The position numbers and the translations under genes were made by a program. Below, in pieces: positions 47,032-55,287 of a stretch of DNA of 64,000 nt; position 1 is the first letter of the stretch, and every line of letters starts with the position of its first letter. Source of the stretch: an uncultured Sulfitobacter sp. (GTDB lineage Bacteria; Pseudomonadota; Alphaproteobacteria; Rhodobacterales; Rhodobacteraceae); contig NZ_CANNBM010000001.1 of the NCBI RefSeq assembly GCF_947502895.1, positions 372,001 through 436,000 on the forward strand. Reading direction: 5' to 3'. Under the pieces are notes generated by a model. That model did no database searches. It worked only from the letters and a program-made list of their open reading frames with translations, and had not been told where the DNA came from.

Positions 47032-47503
47032 CCATTTTTGATGCATTGAGAAGGGCATATTGTTCTTCACCAAGTTTCGCCACAAGACCAAGCTGCGTCT
47101 CAAGAAAGTCGATGTGACCTTCCTCATCGGTCAGCAGGGCCTCGAAGATGTTTTTGGTGACAAAATCACCGACTTCTTCGCAGTGCTTGCGCGCCGCCAT
47201 ATAAAGGTCCCGCGCGCCATGCTCGGACGCCAGATCACATTCAAGCGTCTCTTTCGGGGTCTGGCCGATGCGCAGCGGATCAAGCTTTTGCAGGTTGGGA
47301 TGGCCGCCCAGAAAGAGAATGCGCGCGATGATCTTGTCGGCATGCACCATTTCCTCAATGCTTTCTTCACGTGACTTTTTGGCCATGTGGCCAAGGCCCC
47401 AATCCTCCTGCATGCGGTAGTGCAGCCAGTACTGACTGACAGCTGTTAATTCACTGCGCAGGGCATCGTTGAGGTACTCAATTACTTTCTTGTCGCCGTT
47501 CAT
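47018..47503 (-). CDS. bfr: Bacterioferritin
   Basis: A 161-residue ferritin-like subunit that stores iron in a 24-mer with haem. All di-iron ligands are present: Glu18, Glu51, His54, Glu94, Glu127 and His130; the haem ligand Met52 is also there. It overlaps bfd upstream (26 bp) and the DUF1111 start downstream (14 bp). Storage within an uptake operon suggests rapid placement of new iron, or release through Bfd. Confidence 0.96.
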   Translation of the reverse strand: MNGDKKVIEYLNDALRSELTAVSQYWLHYRMQEDWGLGHMAKKSREESIEEMVHADKIIARILFLGGHPNLQKLDPLRIGQTPKETLECDLASEHGARDLYMAARKHCEEVGDFVTKNIFEALLTDEEGHIDFLETQLGLVAKLGEEQYALLNASKMDEAE

Positions 47504-47747
47504 TCGGGTTTTCCTGTGTTATTCCGCATCGTAGCTCGCGGAGTTGCATGGGGACTTCCATGTTGGTGTTGCCGCGCATTGTCGCCAAAAACAGCGGCAT
47601 ACAGCCGCCACAATCGGCCGCCTTGCCAAGTGCGCGGTAGAGTTTTCCGGGGGTGATGATCGTCTGCGCATCTGCTGCGCGCATCCAGTTGATCGCGGCA
47701 TCTATGTCGTGATCGGAAATGTTCTGGCAGTGACAGACAATCATCAT
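47478..47747 (-). CDS. bfd: Bacterioferritin-associated ferredoxin
   Basis: An 89-residue [2Fe-2S] protein. It has the family's CHCQN start ([11 protein letters not shown]) and the later CGGC pair (AADCGGCMP), the four ligands of BFD domains. Bfd gives electrons to Bfr so that stored Fe3+ can be released. The overlap with bfr allows coupled translation. The tail after [10 protein letters not shown] is longer than the minimal domain because the frame runs through the bfr start. ATG 47747 is the first of two adjacent ATGs. Confidence 0.93.
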   Translation of the reverse strand: MMIVCHCQNISDHDIDAAINWMRAADAQTIITPGKLYRALGKAADCGGCMPLFLATMRGNTNMEVPMQLRELRCGITQENPNERRQESN

Positions 47748-47754
47748 GCTCTCC

Positions 47755-48762
47755 TTAGAATGAAACCACCGCAGCAAGGCCGAGCGAAGTGGATTTTTCG
47801 CCGCCCACATCAAACCGCGCGAGGCCGAAATTGACTTCGATATTTTCAGTGATGGTGCGGTCCACACCCACTGCGATCATGCTGTCGGTCGTATCGGGGG
47901 CATCCACCACGGTTGCGGATGCAGAAAATGTCCAGTCGTCCAGCGCATAGGCACCGCCCAGCGTGGCATAGGTGGCATCCCCCGCAGCACCGCCGACACC
48001 ATCAAAATGCGCGACTTCGCCGATCATGTTGAACCCGTTGGCAAATTCACGCGATGCCCCCGCGACGATGCCTGTCTCGTCGGACGTATCGCCAAGACCC
48101 GCAGACAAATGCCGCGCACCAATCCAAGCGGTCGTCGCGCCAAATTCGTGTGAGTATTGCAGGGCGACATTATTCAATTCACCTGTGTTTCCAACACCAC
48201 CAGCCGCGGTGGTGTTGCGTCCCCGCTTGTGGCCAATGCTGTTACTCAGCGCCGTATCATCCGCATAGAATATAGCGACCGACAGAGTGCCTCCCCCTGT
48301 GCCCACAGGCGTATCAATGCTCACACCGATCATCTCGCTCAGCTCATAGTCTTCCGCCAGCGAAGTGCCGTAAAACCCCGGTGCTTCGTCCCATGCGACA
48401 GCAAAGACGGGGCTGATTTTACCGACCGAAACGAATGTGTCGCCAAAGCCAAAGCGCAGACCAAGCTCGCTGATATAAAGCCCCATGTCCTCAAACGCGC
48501 GGTCATCCCCGGCGTCGGTTACAGATTCCAGCGTCAGCCCCCCAAACGCCGTGATGCGATCAGTAATGGCAGCCTCAAAGGCCGCCTCGGCCGAGATATA
48601 CGCGTCCGTAACTTCGGCAGTCGGATCATCGGCGCGCAGGGTGCTGTCCACACCGACTTCCACGCTGCCTTCCCAAGTAACGCGCGCTTCTTGTGCTGCC
48701 ACAGATGTACCGCCAGCCAAAACGATGCTGCAAAGCCCCGTCTTAAGTAGTTTATTCTTCAT
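47755..48762 (-). CDS. Porin-like outer-membrane beta-barrel
   Basis: A 335-residue protein with a signal peptide (to VAAQ, residue 24) and alternating beta strands that end with a C-terminal Phe (LGLAAVVSF), the usual signal for outer-membrane insertion. It resembles alphaproteobacterial porins (Porin_4-like). Its place between imelysin and bfd suggests an iron- or complex-specific pore, filling the role that a TonB receptor plays in other loci. Substrate is unknown. Confidence 0.85.
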   Translation of the reverse strand: MKNKLLKTGLCSIVLAGGTSVAAQEARVTWEGSVEVGVDSTLRADDPTAEVTDAYISAEAAFEAAITDRITAFGGLTLESVTDAGDDRAFEDMGLYISELGLRFGFGDTFVSVGKISPVFAVAWDEAPGFYGTSLAEDYELSEMIGVSIDTPVGTGGGTLSVAIFYADDTALSNSIGHKRGRNTTAAGGVGNTGELNNVALQYSHEFGATTAWIGARHLSAGLGDTSDETGIVAGASREFANGFNMIGEVAHFDGVGGAAGDATYATLGGAYALDDWTFSASATVVDAPDTTDSMIAVGVDRTITENIEVNFGLARFDVGGEKSTSLGLAAVVSF

Positions 48763-48822
48763 GTCTATTGTCCTGCATTTGGTGGACCCGTTTGGCTGGC
48801 GCTCTGCTGGCAGGGTGATGTT

Positions 48823-50085
48823 TTACTGAAATACAGCGTTCGGATCATCGAGACTGTCTGAGCCCTCAAACGCGATGCCATCAAGGCCAAGGGTGGTCAC
48901 AACACGCTCGATAGAGCGCGTCTGGTCGATCAAACCATTCACACCGCCCATAATCAGAGCTTCACCCGCTACATTGCCGCGCTCTAGCATCTGATCATAG
49001 GCAAACCCTGCCTCGGCTGCCGTCTTGATCCGCCCGAGCGCCGTCATAGTGGTACTCAGCTTACCTTGCATTTCGACATCAAGGGCTGCGTCGGCGGCTG
49101 CAACCATATCCGACACAGACGCGCCCGACACCAGCGTGCCATCAACCCGCACATATTCACCCAGATAGACATTCTGGATGCCCAGCCCGTCATAGTAATG
49201 GCTGTTGTGCGTATTGTCCGAAAAGCAGTCATGTTCTTCTTCGGGATCATTGAGCATCAGGCCAAGGCGCATCCGCTCGCCCGCCTGCTCGCCATAGGAG
49301 AGCGAGCCCATGCCCGTCAGGATCGCCGCAAGGCCTGCATCCGTGTCTAACGTCAGTTCCGTGCGCGCAGCGCCGCCTTCGGCCCATTGTGCAGCCATCC
49401 ACTCCAGATCGGACACAAGCAGATCAGTCGCAGCAATCAGGTATGCGCCACGGCGGTCACAATTGCCGTTGGTGCAGTCCGCCGCCATCGCATAATCCGT
49501 CCAGGGTCGGTTGCCCGCGCCTGCACCATGGCCGTTGAGGTCCTGACCCCACAGCAGGAATTCAATCGCGTGATAGCCAGTAGCGACATTTGCCTCCACC
49601 CCGTCCGCTTCGTGCAGTGTCTCTGACAGGAAATCAGGCGTAATCGCCGAGGCATCAATGTCGCTGCCGGACAAATCGAAAGTCGTGTTCGCCACGACGT
49701 TCAGGGCCGCAAACTCGTTCTCGTCTGAGGGGCCGCCATAAGAAGCATCCACATAGTCGATGAGCCCTTCATCCAAGGGCCATGCGTTTACTTTGCCCTC
49801 CCAGTCATCAACAATCGCATTGCCAAAGCGGTAAACCTCGGTCTGCTGATATGGCACACGGGCGGCAAGCCATGCGTGCCGCGCTGCCGTGAGGTTCTCT
49901 GCAGAAGGGTTGGCGACCAACGCATCTACAGCTGCTTTCAAACGCTGCGCAGTAATCAGGCTATCGCCATATTTCGCAGCAGCGATATTGGCATAATTCG
50001 CAAGCATATCGGTCTTTTCGACAGCAAACGCAGGGAGCGCAAAAGAAGCGGCAGCAACCGTTGCCAGCAAAGTGAGACGTTTCAT
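48823..50085 (-). CDS. Imelysin-family iron-regulated protein (IrpA-like)
   Basis: A 420-residue periplasmic protein with signal peptide (to FAVE). It carries the full imelysin signature GYHAIEFLLWG (170-180) with the metal-binding His and Glu, and DLNGHGAGAGNRPWTDY after it. Cyanobacterial IrpA of this class is induced by iron lack and needed for growth without iron. The second imelysin of this operon lacks the His, so the two copies probably have different roles. It starts 11 bp after the Cys-rich unknown. Confidence 0.93.
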   Translation of the reverse strand: MKRLTLLATVAAASFALPAFAVEKTDMLANYANIAAAKYGDSLITAQRLKAAVDALVANPSAENLTAARHAWLAARVPYQQTEVYRFGNAIVDDWEGKVNAWPLDEGLIDYVDASYGGPSDENEFAALNVVANTTFDLSGSDIDASAITPDFLSETLHEADGVEANVATGYHAIEFLLWGQDLNGHGAGAGNRPWTDYAMAADCTNGNCDRRGAYLIAATDLLVSDLEWMAAQWAEGGAARTELTLDTDAGLAAILTGMGSLSYGEQAGERMRLGLMLNDPEEEHDCFSDNTHNSHYYDGLGIQNVYLGEYVRVDGTLVSGASVSDMVAAADAALDVEMQGKLSTTMTALGRIKTAAEAGFAYDQMLERGNVAGEALIMGGVNGLIDQTRSIERVVTTLGLDGIAFEGSDSLDDPNAVFQ

Positions 50086-50096
50086 GGAAAGTTCCT

Positions 50097-50576
50097 TCAG
50101 TGAAATATTGTGGGCTGGGGATGGATGGCGGCATAGTCACGCGGCGCACCTAGACGCATCCGTTTGAGGGCAAGGCCGAAATCAAATGCACAGGACGCAA
50201 GCAGCGGTGCCACGTCTGCGCGGACCAGCAATGTGGCAATCAGCATGGCGTCTTCGCGCGCGCCTTCAGAGGCCGTCGCAATGAAATTGGCAAAACAGGA
50301 TTCGTCCGCGCCAAGGCATTTGCATTGTAGCGCATGGCGCATCAAAGGACGGCGGCCATGGGCAGAGCAAAGACTGCATATCTGCTCGAACGACTGAACG
50401 GCCTGCTCACCACGATGATGCCCCAAAGCGGTAACAAAATCATCGCGCACCTGTGCTTGTGCATCTGCACCATCTGACCAGAGACGCAGATAAATGACAC
50501 TTGCGGCCTCTATCCCGTCCAGTTCGGTAATGAACCCGACCGGTGCGCCACCACGCTTGTTTGCAGGCGCGCTCAT
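50097..50576 (-). CDS. Unknown 159-aa cysteine-rich protein of the iron operon
   Basis: A cytosolic-looking protein without a signal peptide. Six cysteines are present, five of them grouped: C67-x2-C70, C85-x-C87 and C94 (ICSLCSAHG, CKCLGADESC), and C129. The grouping would suit an Fe-S cluster or zinc site. The remainder is helical (EDAMLIATLLVRADVAPLLA). I do not recognise a family. ATG 50576 overlaps the hemP stop (ATGA), and the gene sits just before the imelysin, so a cytosolic role in haem or iron handling is likely. This is inference from place. Confidence 0.75.
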   Translation of the reverse strand: MSAPANKRGGAPVGFITELDGIEAASVIYLRLWSDGADAQAQVRDDFVTALGHHRGEQAVQSFEQICSLCSAHGRRPLMRHALQCKCLGADESCFANFIATASEGAREDAMLIATLLVRADVAPLLASCAFDFGLALKRMRLGAPRDYAAIHPQPTIFH

Positions 50577-50737
50577 TTGGTGAGGATCAGTTTTTTGGCG
50601 CGCGTTATGCGAAGGGTGTAAATCTGGCCGTCCAAAACGATCTGCGCCAGATCCCCACCATCCGTCAGATCGCTGGCTGCGTATGTAGGCAGGTTGGGCG
50701 CTTGCAGCTTTTTGGGCGGCGGCGTGTGAAAGCTCAT
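50573..50737 (-). CDS. hemP: Hemin uptake protein HemP
   Basis: A 54-residue protein ending in the HemP/HmuP signature IYTLRITRAKKLILTK, preceded by GGDLAQIVLDGQ. HemP proteins are small cytosolic factors of haem-uptake loci, and HmuP acts as a co-activator of haem-receptor genes in rhizobia and Burkholderia. ATG 50737 overlaps the stop of the 55-aa frame upstream as ATGA. No haem receptor is nearby, so it may act on this operon or on genes elsewhere. Confidence 0.9.
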   Translation of the reverse strand: MSFHTPPPKKLQAPNLPTYAASDLTDGGDLAQIVLDGQIYTLRITRAKKLILTK

Positions 50738-50901
50738 GGGCGCGCCCCATCGCTTGATCGGGCATGGTCCAACATCCACTCAACAGACACATCAGCAGGA
50801 AGCTCTGAGGTGTCGATCAGTTCTTTCAGCTGCCACCAAGGAAGGCGAGATGGGGAAGGGTCAACTATGGCGACAGGGCGCGCCTCACGTGAAATCGTCA
50901 T
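50734..50901 (-). CDS. Unknown 55-aa protein that leads the iron operon
   Basis: A short frame starting at ATG 50901 with AAGGA eight bases upstream. The product begins MTISREARPVAIVD, has a WWQLKELIDTSELP centre and ends VEWMLDHARSSDGARP. It is acidic and probably helical, without cysteines or a signal peptide. Its stop overlaps the hemP start as ATGA, the coupling used by neighbours in this operon, so it is probably translated. I do not recognise a family. Confidence 0.6.
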   Translation of the reverse strand: MTISREARPVAIVDPSPSRLPWWQLKELIDTSELPADVSVEWMLDHARSSDGARP

Positions 50902-50985
50902 TTGGAAGTCCTTACATTCAAAGCATGTCGGGCTTCCCCTCGTTCGACTCGGGGTGGCTTGACTTGAACCTAAACCTGATTGAAT

Positions 50986-51019
50986 TAGTCAGATATGTCA
51001 ATCTGACTATTTTAGTCAG
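50986..51019 (-). promoter_or_regulatory. Tandem overlapping palindromes, probable iron-responsive operator
   Basis: Two dyads share a half-site. TAGTCAGAT (50986-50994) pairs with ATCTGACTA (51001-51009) across six bases, and CTGACTA (51003-51009) pairs with TAGTCAG (51013-51019) across TTT, making a perfect 17-bp palindrome CTGACTATTTTAGTCAG. The site lies 85-118 bp upstream of the first gene of the iron operon. On the minus strand a TTGACA hexamer (51001-50996) falls inside it. The shape recalls the iron-Rhodo-box described in Rhodobacterales and tied to IscR; RirA or another Rrf2 regulator is also possible. Confidence 0.7.
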
Positions 51020-51858
51020 GATACAGTTTCAATACCCCGTCAAACGCATATCCAACTCCGCAGCCCCGACAGCCAACGCGTATGGCAGCGAATTCGTCAG
51101 CAATAATGACTAGATACCCGTACCTTACATCAGAATAAGGCTCGGATTCTGCCACCCCGACCCATCGGTTCATCCATCGCCGTAAACATGGGGTTTGCGC
51201 ACTGGAGACACAGCGCCAAAGCACCGCTGCCGTTAAAGGTCAGCAATCTGTGAACAGTATAAAACTAAATCCAAAAGCCGCGTCTTTCGGCATCGCAGAA
51301 CTCCATGCAAATCACAGCATAGATCGAGTTGCCGACCAAAACCCGCATTTCTGCACACGAAGAGCGGCCGCCATCGGCCATATCACCTAAAACTTGCCAT
51401 CGTCCCCGACAACGCCAGCTTTGAGCCCAAAGTACCGCTTTTCTGCATCGCAGCCAAAGTCCGGTTTTGAGAAATTGATAAAATGACCCCCGACATGGAC
51501 GGCCCAAACCAGCCATTGACGAATGGTCGCCACGCCGCAGTGCAGCTTCCCCGAAGCGGACATTGCCAAAGGTGCGCAGCATTTAAATGGTTCGATGACC
51601 ACAATGCGGACAAACCTAGCTTTCGCTACACTTGCGCCAATGGCCGCATTTGGAAATGGAGGTTATTTTTATAGTATTCTTGCCTGAGAGAAATTGCGTA
51701 CGATATTGGCAAAACAAAAACCGGCAGCTTCCAAAAAATTGAGTAGCTTTAAACAGACCCATCGCAGTTCAATCCTGACTGTTGGGCATTTTTTCAGCTG
51801 AAAGGAAATACCACCTCAAACCTGCTTGATTGCGGGTACCGCCCATACTCAGAAAAGT
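51020..51858. other. Gene-poor stretch with a degenerate dispersed repeat
   Basis: Several short overlapping frames occur on both strands, but none has a convincing ribosome site or recognisable product. Around 51510-51640 the sequence resembles pieces near 59510-59570 (shared blocks such as GCAGCAT...GxGGxC...CTTTCGCTxCA.TTGCG). I take it as a decayed, dispersed repeat of this group of bacteria. The right edge is the end of the HAD gene. Confidence 0.5.
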
Positions 51859-52743
51859 TCAGCTCCAGCTTAACCGATCGCTGACCCCGACGAGATTGAG
51901 ACCAAGGAATTTGGTCTTGATGCGGTTTACAGCCTCCTGTGCATTCAGCTCGTCAAACTCACTTGCATGAATGCCACTTACAATAAAATAGGCATCTAAC
52001 CCGTTGTCAGCAGCGCCTTTGATATCCGTTGCCAACCCATCACCGATGGCCAGCAATCTGCTTTTTGGGATATCTCGACCCGTCAAAGAAGCTGCTCTTC
52101 TCAACGCCTCTTCATAAATTGCCTGTTCCGGCTTTCCTGCAAAGCTCACTTTGCCACCCAGATGTCCATAACGCTGTGCGATAGAGCCTGCACAGATCAC
52201 CATGCGGTTGCCGCTTCGCACAACCAAATCGGGATTTGCGCAAATCATCTCGACGGCGTTTTCGTGCATTTGCTCAAGAAGGTCGTGGTATATATCAGTA
52301 GTTTCAATCATGTCGTCCAGCGGACCGGTCAGCAGGCATAGCTTGGCGTCTGAATGATCGACAATCGGGTTCGTCAGGCCCTCCAGAATGGAGCTATCCC
52401 GCTCCGGACCAAAGTGGAACAACGGCGCGTCGGGTTGTTTCGCAATCAACTGCGCGGTGACGTCGCCAGATGTAATAATACTATCGAACGATTCACGCGG
52501 AACGCCGAGCCGCGCCAACTGAGGGTAGATATCTTTGGAAAGGCGCGGCGCATTGGTAATCAAAATCACAACCCGACCAGAGGCACGGGCCCTGCACAAC
52601 GCATCGACGGCATCGCTGAACGCGGCATCCCCGTTATGAAGCACTCCCCATATGTCACAGAGCAGGCCATCGTAGCGATCAAGGAGTTCACTCAACGGAG
52701 CAATTCGGGCAGACGGGTGCAATAGGGGGCTGATGTGATCCAT
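51859..52743 (-). CDS. HAD-superfamily phosphatase, TIGR01459 type
   Basis: A 294-residue HAD IIA hydrolase. Motif I is LLCDIWGVLHNG with the nucleophile Asp, motif II VVILITNAPR, and the cap-domain and end motifs include VSFAGKPEQAIYEEA (Lys) and LLAIGDGLATDIKGAADNG. The last signature is that of NagD-like sugar or nucleotide phosphatases. The TIGR01459 subgroup is common in alphaproteobacteria; its substrate is not firmly known. It is isolated, divergent from the phosphonate cassette. Confidence 0.88.
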   Translation of the reverse strand: MDHISPLLHPSARIAPLSELLDRYDGLLCDIWGVLHNGDAAFSDAVDALCRARASGRVVILITNAPRLSKDIYPQLARLGVPRESFDSIITSGDVTAQLIAKQPDAPLFHFGPERDSSILEGLTNPIVDHSDAKLCLLTGPLDDMIETTDIYHDLLEQMHENAVEMICANPDLVVRSGNRMVICAGSIAQRYGHLGGKVSFAGKPEQAIYEEALRRAASLTGRDIPKSRLLAIGDGLATDIKGAADNGLDAYFIVSGIHASEFDELNAQEAVNRIKTKFLGLNLVGVSDRLSWS

Positions 52744-53297
52744 GGATAAGATGGGGTAGGTTTCAGCAGGTCTCTGGTCAAGCGGAACCTTGGAGTGGGG
52801 AAGTCCTCGGTATTCATATCATCGGATAGAGTGCATCTATTCCTTGCTATCTTACCCGTTTGTCCATACGGCTTGATCCTCAGGCGCTCTATCAAAGCGC
52901 CGATACGTTCTTCTAAGGTCAATCGTAGCAGATCAGGATGTCTGAAACTGCAGCTGGATGTTTCCGGTCAAAACCCAACGCCATCCATAAAGTTGCGCGT
53001 TGGCCACCCCTTGCGACCTTCGATTTTGCTCTACTACTGTTCTGAGGCTGTTTTACAGCACATGAGGCCCGCCTGATCCGCACGTATTGCCGAGATCAGG
53101 TGTCTTTTGCTTATTTTGCGAATTATTTCTGCAAACGTTCAATTTCCGGACGATTTATCAACAGCACCCCCGTAGGTGCTGCGCTTTCGAACTCGATTTG
53201 TGCCCTCTCGATGTCTCCGGCCGACCCTCGGGCGCGGACGTATCATGGGCGTGACTGCCTCATGGCTCCGTTCATGTGGCGGTTGGAGCATGACCAA
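52744..53297. other. Intergenic region upstream of the phosphonate cassette
   Basis: No gene was recognised. Two inverted repeats are present: CCTGATC/GATCAGG (about 53073-53101) and CAGCACC/GGTGCTG (about 53162-53181), the latter followed by CGCTTTCG. They lie between the HAD gene (leftward) and the aminotransferase (rightward), so they could be operators or remains of terminators. Start codons upstream of 53298 in the aminotransferase frame lack sequence resemblance to the family. Confidence 0.5.
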
Positions 53298-54488
53298 ATG
53301 TTAGACAAGTATCTGCTTTTCACCCCGGGCCCTGTGAACGTGGCCGAAACCTTGCGCGCGGCCATCTGTAAGGAAGACATCTGCCACCGCGAACCAGACT
53401 TTGATGCGCTTATGGTGAGCATAGAAGATAAACTGCTCTCGCTGTTTCAGATCAGAAACCGCGCGCGATATCGTGCTGTAGTGATCACCGGTTCCGGCAC
53501 TGCAGCAAACGAGGCGATCCTGTCTTCTGTGGTTGGCAAAGGCGCGATCCTGATCCTGTCGAATGGCGAATTTGGCGGGCGACTGCACAAGACATCGTGT
53601 ATCCACAACAAACATACACATCTGATTGAGATGCCTTGGGGTACGCCGTTCGATCCTGCCCAGATTGCCGTGTATCTGGCCACCCACAAGATAGACGTTG
53701 TGGCGATGGTCCATCACGAGACCTGTTCGGGTATGTTGAATCCGTTGAAGAAAATCGGCGCTTTGGCGAAATCGGCGGGAGCCTTGTTTGTGGTCGATGG
53801 TGTCAGCTCAGTTGGCGCAGAAGTGATCGACATGGAAGCCTGTCATATCGCATTCGTGTCCAGTTCCAGTTCCAAGGCCATCGGCTCCTATCCTGGCCTG
53901 TCGTTCGTGGTTGGACGCAAAAAACAGTTCAAACGGCTTGAACGCCATGCAGCAAAAACAACCTATCTGAACCTCGCAACCTTCTATGCCTTTTTGAAGA
54001 ACCACAGCCAGACACCGAACACACCCGCTGTGCCGCTGTTCTTTGCTCTGGATCAGGCGCTGAAAGATATCCTGCGGGAGGGTGTGGTCAAACGCTATGC
54101 GCGCATCAAGACCCGTGCGGATCTGCTGCGGATCGGCATGCGCAGGCTGAACCTCGACTTCTTGATCGACGAGGCGGACATGTGTTCGATCCTGACTACG
54201 GTGCGGGTGCCGCCATCGATTTCCGTAGCCGATCTACGCGACCGGCTGCGGGAGAAATCGATCATCATCTACGAAGGTAAAGGGTGCTTTGCAGGGAAGG
54301 TCTTTCAGGTCGGTAATATCGGTGAGCTGTCTGACTACGACATCCAATTTTTCCTTGCCGCCCTCAAAGACGTGTTGCTGACATTGCAGGCTGAGGCAGC
54401 TGAACTTGTCGCCCCTGTGACTTCAAAAGGTGCAACCTTGGTCAGGCTGCCCACACCAGATCGCCTGCAAGCGAAGGTAGTATCATGA
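53298..54488 (+). CDS. PhnW-like 2-aminoethylphosphonate:pyruvate aminotransferase
   Basis: A 396-residue class V aminotransferase. The start MLDKYLLFTPGPVNV matches the LLTPGP opening of PhnW. Asp167 (VVDGVSS) and the PLP Lys193 (SSSSSKAIGSYPG) are in place, as is FQVGNIGEL near the end. PhnW interconverts phosphonoacetaldehyde and 2-aminoethylphosphonate. The two genes that follow, a CDP-alcohol transferase and a PntC-like enzyme, point to synthesis of a phosphonate head group rather than degradation. ATG 53298 follows GGAG; the frame is open further upstream without similarity. Alanine-glyoxylate-type activity is a lesser alternative. Confidence 0.75.
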   Translation: MLDKYLLFTPGPVNVAETLRAAICKEDICHREPDFDALMVSIEDKLLSLFQIRNRARYRAVVITGSGTAANEAILSSVVGKGAILILSNGEFGGRLHKTSCIHNKHTHLIEMPWGTPFDPAQIAVYLATHKIDVVAMVHHETCSGMLNPLKKIGALAKSAGALFVVDGVSSVGAEVIDMEACHIAFVSSSSSKAIGSYPGLSFVVGRKKQFKRLERHAAKTTYLNLATFYAFLKNHSQTPNTPAVPLFFALDQALKDILREGVVKRYARIKTRADLLRIGMRRLNLDFLIDEADMCSILTTVRVPPSISVADLRDRLREKSIIIYEGKGCFAGKVFQVGNIGELSDYDIQFFLAALKDVLLTLQAEAAELVAPVTSKGATLVRLPTPDRLQAKVVS

Positions 54489-55252
54489 CAGGTAAGCTGA
54501 CACAGCTTTGGGCTACCAAGACCAAAGACGATGAATGGTGGTCGTCGTTTGTCACGGCACCGCTGGGCATCCTTGCCAATTATACTGCCGTAGATGTGTC
54601 ATGGATCACGCCGAACCGGATTACCGCGGCTTCATTCTTGGTGGCTGTGGTGGCGAGCATCGGGATTCTTGTTGGGGGCACGGCATGTTTCATCGCGGCG
54701 GCAGTTCTGATCCACCTCAGTCACATCCTTGATTGTATGGACGGACAACTGGCGCGGTATCGCCGCGTTTCCTCACCCGAAGGCAGTTACTATGACCGCC
54801 TGACCGATCAGGTGCAGGTCACCCTTTGGTTCGGGGCCGCTGGTTACGCCGCGTATGCTCAAACAGCCAGTGTGGTTCCCGTCTTCCTCGCTATGATCGG
54901 CATCGCGTTCTACGGGTTGCGCGGATACGCCAAATACGTGGCCCTTGAGATCGAAACGGCCCGTGATCCAAATTATCCCAAGGATATGGCGCGTTTGAAA
55001 CAGGTGGAAACAGCAGCGGGCTTGGGTTTTGGCCTGCGCGCTAACTGGACGTGGTTTCTCAGGGAGCAGCGCAAAGTTTTCGCATTCGATGAGGGAGTGT
55101 TCATCTTCATGCTCTCTGCCGCCCTCGTCCTAGACCAACTCAGCCCGATGCTTTGGGTTTTTGCGGCCAGCCAACTCTTCTGGGGCGCCTACAAGGCATG
55201 GTCTAGAGGCAAGAATATCGGGAAAAACCGAAAACTGTTCTTCCCAAAATAG
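54485..55252 (+). CDS. CDP-alcohol phosphatidyltransferase-family membrane enzyme
   Basis: A 255-residue inner-membrane enzyme. The full signature D-G-x2-A-R-x8-G-x3-D-x3-D is present at 86-108 (DGQLAR, G100, D104, D108). Further helices lie at about 47-75, 110-145 and 210-235. The family moves a CMP-bound head group onto an alcohol. Here the likely donor is CMP-2-aminoethylphosphonate and the product a phosphonolipid or a phosphonate-decorated glycan; this is inferred from neighbours. It overlaps the aminotransferase by 4 bp. Confidence 0.85.
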   Translation: MTGKLTQLWATKTKDDEWWSSFVTAPLGILANYTAVDVSWITPNRITAASFLVAVVASIGILVGGTACFIAAAVLIHLSHILDCMDGQLARYRRVSSPEGSYYDRLTDQVQVTLWFGAAGYAAYAQTASVVPVFLAMIGIAFYGLRGYAKYVALEIETARDPNYPKDMARLKQVETAAGLGFGLRANWTWFLREQRKVFAFDEGVFIFMLSAALVLDQLSPMLWVFAASQLFWGAYKAWSRGKNIGKNRKLFFPK

Positions 55253-55287
55253 TATCTCTCCTTCTGCTTTATATAGGACGCAACGAT

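Noticed and set aside
50941..50962. T-arm-like CCTCG-TTCGACT-CGGGG on the plus strand, suggesting a tRNA
   Set aside because: No matching acceptor, D-arm or anticodon stem is found upstream, and the stretch is the leader of the minus-strand iron operon.
51265..51613. Overlapping short minus-strand frames in the gene-poor stretch
   Set aside because: Three frames are open at once, none has a ribosome site or recognisable product, and the DNA resembles a dispersed repeat.
52692..52922. A 76-codon minus-strand frame before the HAD gene
   Set aside because: It overlaps the HAD start in another frame, has no ribosome site and no recognisable domain.
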